Shown here: one piece after another, positions 1 to 7,133 of the stretch
How positions within the stretch are numbered: position 1 is the first letter of the stretch
Layout: the number at the start of each line of letters is the position of its first letter
From: Pelagibacterales bacterium SAG-MED17
GTDB taxonomy: Bacteria > Pseudomonadota > Alphaproteobacteria > Pelagibacterales > Pelagibacteraceae
Length of the DNA stretch: 64,000 nt
Assembly: GCA_014654115.1 (NCBI GenBank)
Contig: JACWDO010000004.1
Span: forward strand, 1-64,000
Reading direction: 5' to 3'
Program-made: the position numbers and the translations under genes
Notes under the pieces: model-generated
Databases searched by the model: none
Seen by the model: the letters and a program-made list of their open reading frames with translations, nothing else
What the model was told of the DNA's origin: nothing

Positions 1-79
1 ACAAATGTATCAATTTTGGCTAAAAAAATAAATGAGTAAAAAAAAAAATTATATAGCTAAAGATTTATTTACTCCAAAA
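1..79 (+). repeat. Inverted copy of 7055-7133 at the window edge
   Basis: The first 79 bases are the exact reverse complement of 7055-7133, which holds the end of the TPR-methyltransferase gene and the first 16 codons of the arfA-like gene. Identity stops at base 80, where the sequence becomes genuine dnaK. A perfect inverted copy of a neighbouring locus at an end, fused to a decapitated essential gene, is typical of an amplification or assembly chimera. The junction falls at a shared CCAAAA, as expected for template switching. Confidence 0.9.
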
Positions 80-1132
80 CATATTAACATGAAAATGACG
101 AGAGCAAAACTTGAGGCTCTTGTTGAAGATCTTATTTCTAGAACTATTCCGCCATGTGAAACAGCTCTTAAAGATGCTGGTTTAAATGCTAGTGAGATTG
201 ATGAAATAATACTTGTTGGTGGAATGACAAGAATGCCAAAAGTAATAGAAGAAGTTAAAAATTTCTTCGGTAAAGAACCAAACAAATCAGTAAATCCAGA
301 TGAAGTTGTTGCAATGGGTGCTGCGATCCAAGCAGGAGTATTACAAGGCGATGTTAAAGACGTATTATTGTTAGATGTTACACCACTTTCACTTGGAATA
401 GAAACTTTAGGTGGAGTTTCGACTAAATTGATAGATAAAAATACAACAATACCAACCAAAAAAAGCCAAGTTTTTTCAACAGCAGAAGATAACCAACCTG
501 CAGTTTCAATTAGAGTTTTGCAGGGTGAAAGAGATATGGCTTCAGACAATAAGGTTTTAGGTAATTTTGAACTAGTGGGTATAGCACCAGCTCCTAGAGG
601 TGTGCCCCAAATTGAAGTTACATTTGATATTGATGCAAATGGAATTGTAAATGTTTCTGCGAAAGATAAAGGAACTGGTAAAGAACAAAAAATTCAAATT
701 CAAGCATCTGGTGGTTTAAGTGATGAAGAAATAAATCAAATGGTTAAAGATGCTGAGACAAATAAAGAGGCTGACAAGAAAAAAAGAGAAGCTGTTGATG
801 CAAGAAATCAAGCTGATACCCTACTTCATTCTACGGAAAAAAATCTAAAAGAACATGGGAGCAAAGTTTCTGATGCTGATAAAAAAGCTATTGAGGATGC
901 ATCTGCCAATGTACGAAATGCATTAAAGGGAACAGATGTAGAAGAAATTAAAAAGAAAACTCAAGATTTGGTTCAAGCTTCAATGAAACTTGGCGAAGCT
1001 ATTTACAAATCACAACAAAGCACAAAACCTAGTGACGCACCTAAGGATGCAAAGGATGAAGGAAAAAAAGACGATAATGTTGTTGATGCAGACTTTGAAG
1101 AAGTAAAAGACGATAAAGAGAAAAGCGCCTAA
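32..1132 (+). pseudogene. dnaK: Chaperone DnaK (Hsp70), 5'-truncated and chimeric start
   Basis: This is the Hsp70 chaperone that folds client proteins with DnaJ and GrpE. From about residue 17 the ORF matches DnaK from the end of the ATPase domain onward: the VGGMTRMP and [11 protein letters not shown] motifs, the substrate-binding domain starting near [11 protein letters not shown], the helical lid, and the acidic tail ending near [10 protein letters not shown]. About 290 N-terminal residues, including the phosphate-binding loops, are missing. The first 16 residues ([16 protein letters not shown]) belong to the arfA-like gene copied from 7055-7102, so this start is not real. dnaJ follows 28 bases later. 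The intact gene presumably exists in the organism; the break looks like a sequence artefact, not a biological pseudogene. Confidence 0.9.
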
Positions 1133-1160
1133 ACTATCAACCATTTGTCTATAACTAGTT

Positions 1161-2291
1161 ATGGCAAAAAGAGATTACTACGATGTTTTGGGTGTTGAAA
1201 AAAGTGCTGGTCCAGACCAAATAAAAGCCGCTTACAGAAAACAAGCAGTAAAACATCATCCTGATAAAAATAAAGGTGACAAAGGAGCAGAGGAAAAATT
1301 TAAAGAAGCTTCGGAAGCCTACCACGTTCTATCAAATTCAGAGAGAAAACAAAATTATGATAATTTTGGACACGCTGCATTTGAAAATGGTGGTGGAGGT
1401 GGCAGAGGGGGTTTTGGAAACTTTGACTTTTCTGGCTCTTTTTCCGATATTTTTGAAGACTTTTTTGGTGAGGGTTTTGGTGGAGGTGGAAGAAGGACAA
1501 GAAGATCTAACAACCGTGGATCTGATTTAAGATATGATCTTTCTATAAGCTTAGAAGAAGCTTACGCTGGAAAAAAGCAAGATATTAAATTCTCAACATC
1601 TGATAGATGTGATACTTGCAGTGGTTCAGGATCTAAACCAGGTCAAAGTGCAAGCACTTGCTCTATGTGTGGTGGACACGGACAAGTTCGTTCTAGCCAA
1701 GGTTTTTTTACTGTTCAACAAACATGTCCTCAATGCGCCGGTTCGGGTGAACAGATTACTGATCCATGTAAAAGTTGCGGTGGCCAAGGTAAAAAACAAT
1801 CAAGTAAAAGACTTTCAGTAACTATTCCTAAAGGAGTAGACGATGGAACTAGGATTAGATTATCTGGGAAAGGAGAAGCGGGATCAAGAGGTGCAAGTAA
1901 TGGAGATTTATATTTATTTATAAATGTGAATTCTCATGAATTATTCAAAAGATCTGAGGAAAATTTATTTTTTGAGTGCCCAATATCTATTGCAGACGCA
2001 GCACTTGGAGCTGAAATAAAAATACCTACAATTGATGGTGGAAAAGCAAAAATAAAGATTCCAGCTGGAACACAAAGTGGAAAACAATTTAGATTAAGAG
2101 AGAAAGGAATGCCACTAATGAGAGGAAATGACTATGGGGATTTATATGTTCAAGTTAATACTGAGGTTCCAGTATCTTTGAATAAAGAACAAAAAGAGTT
2201 ACTTGAAAAATTTAGAGAAATTGAGAATGAAAAATCAAACCCAAGTATTAAACAATTCTTTAAAAAAGCAAAAAGTTTTTGGAAAAATTAG
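1161..2291 (+). CDS. dnaJ: Chaperone DnaJ (Hsp40)
   Basis: DnaJ delivers unfolded proteins to DnaK and stimulates its ATPase. At 376 residues it has the full type I layout. The J domain covers about 1-70 with the HPD motif (KHHPDKN), followed by a Gly/Phe-rich linker at about 75-110. Four zinc-finger CxxCxGxG repeats lie at about 150-215 (CDTCSGSG, CSMCGGHG, CPQCAGSG, CKSCGGQG), and the C-terminal client-binding domains follow. It sits 28 bases after dnaK in the usual dnaK-dnaJ order and is probably cotranscribed. The stop codon is immediately followed by the ATG of a 33-residue membrane ORF. Confidence 0.97.
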   Translation: MAKRDYYDVLGVEKSAGPDQIKAAYRKQAVKHHPDKNKGDKGAEEKFKEASEAYHVLSNSERKQNYDNFGHAAFENGGGGGRGGFGNFDFSGSFSDIFEDFFGEGFGGGGRRTRRSNNRGSDLRYDLSISLEEAYAGKKQDIKFSTSDRCDTCSGSGSKPGQSASTCSMCGGHGQVRSSQGFFTVQQTCPQCAGSGEQITDPCKSCGGQGKKQSSKRLSVTIPKGVDDGTRIRLSGKGEAGSRGASNGDLYLFINVNSHELFKRSEENLFFECPISIADAALGAEIKIPTIDGGKAKIKIPAGTQSGKQFRLREKGMPLMRGNDYGDLYVQVNTEVPVSLNKEQKELLEKFREIENEKSNPSIKQFFKKAKSFWKN

Positions 2292-2393
2292 ATGAAAAAA
2301 AAAATTAAGTATTTTATTTTTGCTACTATTTATATTTTAGCAATTATAATTCTAGGCGCCTATTTTTATAAAAATGGAATTGGGATAATTTAA
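2292..2393 (+). CDS. 33-residue single-pass membrane protein (hypothetical)
   Basis: This short ORF is below the ORF-track cutoff. Its ATG directly abuts the dnaJ stop codon. The product starts with a basic stretch (MKKKIKY), then one hydrophobic segment of about 18 residues (FIFATIYILAIIILGAYF), then a short KNGIGII tail, as in a small inner-membrane protein with a positive-inside N terminus. Its TAA overlaps the convergent gene's TAA in a 4-base TTAA, the same arrangement seen at other convergent gene ends in this window, which supports its being real. I do not recognise a family. Low-complexity AT-rich DNA can make such ORFs by chance, so confidence is moderate. Confidence 0.5.
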   Translation: MKKKIKYFIFATIYILAIIILGAYFYKNGIGII

Positions 2394-3091
2394 TTATCTT
2401 TTGCTAATCTTATAAATATATCTCCCATACCACCTTGTACTTGCTCAAGAGGAGCATTATTTCTTAGTTCGCAATATTGTCCCGTAACCTCATGACTGTC
2501 AATAGCAGCAATACTTTGAGAATTACATTTTGTAGCATTATGAAATAAACCAATTACTAGTCTCTCATCTAATACAAATACTTGATTGTTATCGAGTTTT
2601 TTTCCATCACAAAAATAATCCTTGTTTACCTCTCTTGGAAAATCTTCTTTTCCACAAGGATTATTGATTGTAAGAACAAAAAATTCTCTTTCACCATCTG
2701 TAAAGGTATATTTCATTTTTTTTACTTTAGAGTATTTCATCAAATCACACGAGCATGGATAACAACACTTATGATAAAATCCACAAATTTTCTCTTCATT
2801 TTCTACATTTTTAAGATATACAAATTCTGGTTTATTATTTGGATCCATCAATGATCCAGAAACAGCACAATATAACTTGTTGTATTCGATAAAATCTTGA
2901 TAAGTAATATTTTTAGTTAAAATATGTTTGAAAAATTTTGGACCTGCAGCATTTCTATTTTTATCAGGAAAAATTTCAGGCCAATCTTTCACCAGGTCTG
3001 CGTAATAATTAAACTGGTTTGAATAAGTTGGTTTGATTAAGCTAAAAGTAATTAGTAGAAAAAAGATAGTAAAATATTTTAATTTATTCAT
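2390..3091 (-). CDS. Exported cysteine-rich protein of unknown function
   Basis: The 233-residue product begins with a clear signal peptide (hydrophobic FTIFFLLITFSLI, probable cleavage near TYS-N at about residue 24), so it should act in the periplasm. The mature part has ten cysteines, including a dense CGFYHKCCYPCSC cluster near the middle. That suggests disulfides in an oxidising compartment or a metal site. I recognise no family. It is convergent with the dnaJ-linked small ORF and lies downstream of the FG-GAP protein on the same strand (48-base gap), so the two may be cotranscribed. The start is the first ATG, just before the hydrophobic segment. Confidence 0.8.
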   Translation of the reverse strand: MNKLKYFTIFFLLITFSLIKPTYSNQFNYYADLVKDWPEIFPDKNRNAAGPKFFKHILTKNITYQDFIEYNKLYCAVSGSLMDPNNKPEFVYLKNVENEEKICGFYHKCCYPCSCDLMKYSKVKKMKYTFTDGEREFFVLTINNPCGKEDFPREVNKDYFCDGKKLDNNQVFVLDERLVIGLFHNATKCNSQSIAAIDSHEVTGQYCELRNNAPLEQVQGGMGDIFIRLAKDN

Positions 3092-3139
3092 ATAGTAACG
3101 TTTAAACTACTTTAATTTGTTTGCTTATTGAATTGAGTA

Positions 3140-4588
3140 TTATTGTCCTATTTTTTTTTGATTTATTTCTATTGTTTTATTGAGTTCTTTTATTTTAAAT
3201 GATTTTGACGAACCATCAGTCCAAACAACTTTGATAGAAATATTTTTCTCACCCTTTCTAATTCCATAGTGAGCTACAGGTTCCATCTGGCATAAATATC
3301 CGGAACCTGCATCAATAGTTTTAGCGTGATTTCTTAGGTTTGAACTTAATATAACTGTTGCACCTCGTGCTGATGCACCAAATATGTTTAGAGGCTTAAT
3401 TCTTATATAATTAAAATTTTTTTTAATATCTGCTTTATACATTGTTAGTGGTTGCATGCCAGATTCTCCATGAGAAATTAATAATTCTAAAATTCCATCA
3501 TCATCTATATCTGCAATTGCTGCTCCTGTTCCCAATCCGTTAGACTCGTAAGCATTTTGAATTTTTATCTCTTCAAAAAATCCATTTTCTTTTATTTTGA
3601 ATAATTTATTTGGTTCGCCAATATTATTCATGAATATTTCATCATAGCCGTCATTATCAAAGTCTGCTGATATCACTGTTCTAATTCTAGAAGGAATATT
3701 GTAGGTTGGAGTAGCTATATCCTTAAATTTGTTATCTTCTAACACAAAAGCTCTATGATAACCGTTCCAATTGGATGTGATTATATCTAATCTCCCTCTA
3801 TAAAGTATGTCTGATAAAGTTGTACCTCTTCCATTTTCATATTGATCATCAATTTTATAATCCTTAGCTATATCCTGAAAGAAACCATCAGAATTATAAT
3901 ATAAAAAATTTTTTCCCCTTTCGTTTGCAGCAAATATGTCAGTTTTTCCCGATAAAATATTTCCTGCAACTACAGCTCTTCCACCAGTTATTTTATCAAT
4001 TTTAAGCTGCTCTGCTAAATCTAGTATTTGTCCAGAACTTTGTTCATAAAAACGAGTTGGACCGCCATAATTAGCAACATAAATACCATATTTTCCATCG
4101 CCATTTCTATCAACACAAACAACAGATCTACCAGCGGTTAAGTTTAAATTTTTTTTGTTAATATCTTTTTCAAATAAATCAATAAAACCATTACTACTAT
4201 TATCAATCAATCTATCTGAATATTTTTTTTCTCCACTATAGGTATCAGTATTTAAAAAATAAATTTCTTCAAATCCATCTTGGTCAATATCGCAAGCAGC
4301 AACCCCGATAGTTTTTCTTTCAGCATCATTAAAGATTTCATTTTTATTTATATTTATAAGTTTCCCATTTTGATAAGACAACGCTAAGTTTGAAAACCCA
4401 AACCCAGTAACGACAAATTCATATTTATTATCTAGATTTATATCAGTGACAGACACACCATAACTTAGTCTAAAATCATTATTATCAATTAGAAATGTTA
4501 TATCTTTAAAAAAGTCAGCTTTAGATTGATTGATAGACACAAAAAAAATTAAAACCAAAAATAATTTTAAAAGGTATTTAATAAACAT
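3140..4588 (-). CDS. Exported FG-GAP/VCBS-repeat protein with ASPIC/UnbV-like C terminus
   Basis: At 482 residues it starts with a signal peptide (about 1-25, SINQSKA then DFF). The body holds several FG-GAP-type beta-propeller blades, each with an Asp-rich calcium-loop motif such as DIDQDGFEE, DRNGDGKYG, DFDNDGYDE and DIDDDGILE. The last about 75 residues fit the ASPIC/UnbV domain (GASARGATV, GSGYLCQMEPVAHYGI, then a WTDGSSK segment). Family knowledge suggests an extracytoplasmic calcium-stabilised propeller of the CRTAC1 type; its ligand is unknown. It is divergent from dapB, 41 bases away. Confidence 0.85.
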   Translation of the reverse strand: MFIKYLLKLFLVLIFFVSINQSKADFFKDITFLIDNNDFRLSYGVSVTDINLDNKYEFVVTGFGFSNLALSYQNGKLININKNEIFNDAERKTIGVAACDIDQDGFEEIYFLNTDTYSGEKKYSDRLIDNSSNGFIDLFEKDINKKNLNLTAGRSVVCVDRNGDGKYGIYVANYGGPTRFYEQSSGQILDLAEQLKIDKITGGRAVVAGNILSGKTDIFAANERGKNFLYYNSDGFFQDIAKDYKIDDQYENGRGTTLSDILYRGRLDIITSNWNGYHRAFVLEDNKFKDIATPTYNIPSRIRTVISADFDNDGYDEIFMNNIGEPNKLFKIKENGFFEEIKIQNAYESNGLGTGAAIADIDDDGILELLISHGESGMQPLTMYKADIKKNFNYIRIKPLNIFGASARGATVILSSNLRNHAKTIDAGSGYLCQMEPVAHYGIRKGEKNISIKVVWTDGSSKSFKIKELNKTIEINQKKIGQ

Positions 4589-4590
4589 AA

Positions 4591-4618
4591 TTGTTGTATA
4601 TTGTTGAAAAAATATATT
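4591..4618 (+). promoter_or_regulatory. Candidate promoter of dapB
   Basis: TTGTTG and TATATT separated by 16 bases lie 11 bases before the dapB ATG, predicting a leader of only about five bases. This is pattern reading in AT-rich DNA, so it is tentative. Confidence 0.35.
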
Positions 4619-4629
4619 AAAATAATTTA

Positions 4630-5406
4630 ATGAGCAAAGTAAATTTAGCGATATCTGGTTGCATGGGACGAATGGGCCAACAACTGGTAAAATCTTCTAG
4701 AGTTGATAAAAATTTTAAACTAACAACTCTTACAGAAAATAGATTAATAAAAAAAAAAATTTCTGGAATTAAACCTAGTTTAAATAATGAAAATTCCCTC
4801 AAAAATGTTGATTTAATCATCGATTTTACTGTCCCTAATTGTACTTTTGAAATTCTTAAAATTGCATCAAAGCTAAAAAAAAGAGTTGTTATTGGTACAA
4901 CTGGATTTACCAAAAAAGAAGAGGGTCTTATTAAAAGATTTTCAAAGAAAATTCCAATACTGAAGGCTGGAAACATGAGCTTAGGCATAAATTTGTTAAT
5001 GTATTTAACTGAAATAGCGTCTAAATCATTAGGAAATAATTTTTTAAGTAAAGTATATGAGGTTCATCATAAACATAAAATAGACTATCCATCTGGAACA
5101 GCATTAATGTTGGGTAAAGGAATTGCCGTTGGCAAAAATAAAGATTTTTATAATTTATTTGGAAAAAAATATCTTAATAAAAAAAGTTTTCCTTATGGAA
5201 AAAAAATAAATTTTAACTCAATACGAAAAGGTAAAACAGTTGGTGAACACGAAGTTAAATTTTCAAGTGGAAAAGAAATTATTACATTAAATCACGAAGC
5301 TTTTGATAGGGCTTTATACAGCGAAGGAGCTTTGACAGCTGGAAAATGGTTAATGAAAAAAAAACCAGGTTTATATTCGATGCGTGATGTTTTAAATTTT
5401 AAATGA
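4630..5406 (+). CDS. dapB: 4-hydroxy-tetrahydrodipicolinate reductase
   Basis: DapB reduces 4-hydroxy-tetrahydrodipicolinate with NAD(P)H in the diaminopimelate/lysine pathway, feeding peptidoglycan and lysine synthesis. The 258 residues are near the usual length. The N-terminal nucleotide-binding motif is GCMGRMG, the GTTGF segment lies at about residue 89, and the substrate-binding EVHHKHKIDYPSGTA block is near residues 140-155. The dnaJ-dapB neighbourhood is common in alphaproteobacteria. The gene overlaps nth by four bases (ATGA), implying translational coupling. Confidence 0.95.
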   Translation: MSKVNLAISGCMGRMGQQLVKSSRVDKNFKLTTLTENRLIKKKISGIKPSLNNENSLKNVDLIIDFTVPNCTFEILKIASKLKKRVVIGTTGFTKKEEGLIKRFSKKIPILKAGNMSLGINLLMYLTEIASKSLGNNFLSKVYEVHHKHKIDYPSGTALMLGKGIAVGKNKDFYNLFGKKYLNKKSFPYGKKINFNSIRKGKTVGEHEVKFSSGKEIITLNHEAFDRALYSEGALTAGKWLMKKKPGLYSMRDVLNFK

Positions 5407-6056
5407 GTGAGGAGCAAAGGGCAAAAATTGTTCTTCGAACTTTAAACAAAATATATCCAAAGACCCCAATTCCTCTTAAACACAGAAATATCTTTACTTT
5501 ACTGGTTTCTGTTCTTTTATCTGCACAGTGTACAGACGTAAATGTTAATAATGTTACAGAAAATATATATCCAAAATATAATAAGCCTGAACACTTTGTT
5601 AAGTTGGGAAGAAAAAAAATTGAAAAACTAATACGAAGTATTGGTATTTTTAGAATTAAAGCCAAAAGTGTTTACAATTTATCAAAAACTTTAGTTGAAA
5701 AATACAACGGGAAAGTTCCAAAAACATTTGAACAACTTGAAGAATTACCAGGTGTTGGACATAAGACTGCCAGTGTAGTGATGTCTCAAGGATTTGGATA
5801 TGCTGCCTTTCCAGTAGACACCCATATTCATCGGCTAGCTCAAAGATGGGGATTAACTAATGGAAAGAATGTCGTTCAAACAGAAGAAGATCTTAAAAGA
5901 CTTTTTCCTAAAAAGTATTGGAATAAATTACATCTTCAAATAATTTATTATGGAAGAGAATACTGTAAGGCTAGAGAATGCTATGGTTTATCTTGTAAAA
6001 TCTGTACTACTTGTTATCCTAGCAGAAAAAAACCACTTATAACCAAGAAAGCATAA
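5403..6056 (+). CDS. nth: Endonuclease III (base-excision repair glycosylase/AP lyase)
   Basis: Nth removes oxidised pyrimidines and nicks the abasic site. The 217-residue protein shows the helix-hairpin-helix LPGVGHKTASVV with the catalytic Lys, and the catalytic Asp in FPVDTHIHRLA. The C-terminal iron-sulfur region is odd. The family spacing is C-x6-C-x2-C-x5-C, but here the cysteines run CKARECYGLSCKICTTC: the canonical second ligand position is Gly, and extra Cys occur two residues before it and between the third and fourth positions. The cluster may use a shifted ligand. The start overlaps the dapB stop by 4 bases. Confidence 0.95.
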   Translation: MSEEQRAKIVLRTLNKIYPKTPIPLKHRNIFTLLVSVLLSAQCTDVNVNNVTENIYPKYNKPEHFVKLGRKKIEKLIRSIGIFRIKAKSVYNLSKTLVEKYNGKVPKTFEQLEELPGVGHKTASVVMSQGFGYAAFPVDTHIHRLAQRWGLTNGKNVVQTEEDLKRLFPKKYWNKLHLQIIYYGREYCKARECYGLSCKICTTCYPSRKKPLITKKA

Positions 6057-6059
6057 ATA

Positions 6060-6989
6060 ATGAAAATATTAGGAATTGGAAATGCAATAGTAGATGTGAT
6101 TTGCAAAGTTGAAGATGATTTTATCACTAAAAATAATTTAACAAAAAGTACTATGAAATTAATTTTTGACGATAAAGAATTTAAAAATTTATTGTCTAAT
6201 CTTAAAATAGAAAAAACTGTTTCAGGAGGATCAGTTGCTAACTCAATAGTTGGTTTATCCCAGTTAGGGAATGAAGTTGGATTTATTGGTAAAGTAAATG
6301 ATGATGAACTTGGTGGAAAATATGAAGATGGTCTAAAACAAGAAAATGTTAAATATATTTATTCAAAGAAAAAAGAGGAACTACCAACTGGAACTTGTTT
6401 AATATTAGTTACACCGGATTCGGAAAGAACAATGTGTACGTTTTTAGGAACTGCAGGTAAAATAAATGAAAATGATGTAAGTGAGGATGCTATTAAACAA
6501 AGCGAAACAATACTTTTAGAAGGCTATCTTTGGGACGAAGGAGAACCCAAAAAAGCTTTTGAAAAAGCAATTCAAAGTGCAAACAAAGTTGCAATGTCAT
6601 TATCAGATCAGTTCTGTGTTGATAGACATAAACCTCATTTTTTAGAATTAGTTAAAAATAAATTAGATATAACCTTTGCCAATGAGCAAGAGATAATGTC
6701 GTTGATAGATGCAAAATCTTTTGATGAAGTGATCAACTTTTCGAAATCACTTGGAAAAATTATTGTTTTAACAAGAGGTGAAAAAGGTGCTGTAGCAATT
6801 AATGGAGACGAGGTTGCTGAATGTGGAATAAAAGACGGTCTTAAAATTGTTGATTTAACTGGAGCCGGGGATCTTTTTGCTGCAGGTTTTTTACATGGAC
6901 ATGTAAATAATATGTCACTAAAAGAAAGTTTAGATAAAGGAACTGAAATGTCCTCTAAAGTTATTCAACAAATTGGGGCCAGACTTTAA
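6060..6989 (+). CDS. PfkB-family sugar/nucleoside kinase (adenosine kinase-like)
   Basis: This 309-residue member of the ribokinase/PfkB fold phosphorylates a sugar or nucleoside with ATP. Visible signatures are the N-terminal GNAIVDVIC strand, the GGSVANSIVGLSQLG substrate loop at about 56-70, the FIGKVNDDELG block, and the C-terminal PfkB signature DLTGAGDLFAAGF with the catalytic Asp near residue 268. The overall pattern resembles adenosine-kinase-like members common in alphaproteobacteria, but the substrate cannot be fixed from sequence. It starts 3 bases after nth and shares its TAA with the convergent arfA-like gene in a TTAA overlap. Confidence 0.88.
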   Translation: MKILGIGNAIVDVICKVEDDFITKNNLTKSTMKLIFDDKEFKNLLSNLKIEKTVSGGSVANSIVGLSQLGNEVGFIGKVNDDELGGKYEDGLKQENVKYIYSKKKEELPTGTCLILVTPDSERTMCTFLGTAGKINENDVSEDAIKQSETILLEGYLWDEGEPKKAFEKAIQSANKVAMSLSDQFCVDRHKPHFLELVKNKLDITFANEQEIMSLIDAKSFDEVINFSKSLGKIIVLTRGEKGAVAINGDEVAECGIKDGLKIVDLTGAGDLFAAGFLHGHVNNMSLKESLDKGTEMSSKVIQQIGARL

Positions 6990-7102
6990 GATTGTTTTTT
7001 CTTTCTTTTAAAACTACCTTTACCTTTTTTAGGTTTAACAACTCGAGTTTTATATTTTGGAGTAAATAAATCTTTAGCTATATAATTTTTTTTTTTACTC
7101 AT
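6986..7102 (-). CDS. arfA: ArfA-like alternative ribosome-rescue factor (38 residues)
   Basis: This gene is too short for the ORF track. The product starts [17 protein letters not shown] and contains TRVVKPKKGKGSFKRK. It matches the core of E. coli ArfA (LFRQRV followed by KKGKGSYMRK), the part that enters the empty mRNA channel and recruits RF2 to release peptides on nonstop ribosomes. Its ATG directly follows the stop of the TPR-methyltransferase gene, and its TAA overlaps the convergent kinase gene by four bases, so both ends are locked in place. ArfA is best known from beta- and gammaproteobacteria. At 38 residues it is shorter than E. coli's active form. The family match is by eye. Confidence 0.72.
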   Translation of the reverse strand: MSKKKNYIAKDLFTPKYKTRVVKPKKGKGSFKRKKKQS

Positions 7103-7133
7103 TTATTTTTTTAGCCAAAATTGATACATTTGT
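7055..7133 (-). repeat. Native copy of the inverted repeat seen at 1-79
   Basis: This stretch spans the last codons of the TPR-methyltransferase gene and the first 16 codons of the arfA-like gene. Its perfect reverse complement forms the first 79 bases of the window. Both genes are complete here, so this is the original location and the edge copy is secondary. Confidence 0.9.

Noticed and set aside
49-549. 166-residue minus-strand ORF opposite dnaK
   Set aside because: It is a shadow of the dnaK reading frame, with no family pattern and no upstream signals.
32-1132. A genuine 366-residue DnaK variant with an ArfA-like N terminus
   Set aside because: The N terminus is an exact inverted copy of another locus in the same window and the ATPase domain is missing, so a chimera is far more likely than a real fusion.
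1276-1821. Additional ORFs in other frames of dnaJ
   Set aside because: They are produced by the repetitive Gly/Phe and zinc-finger codons of dnaJ and have no independent support.
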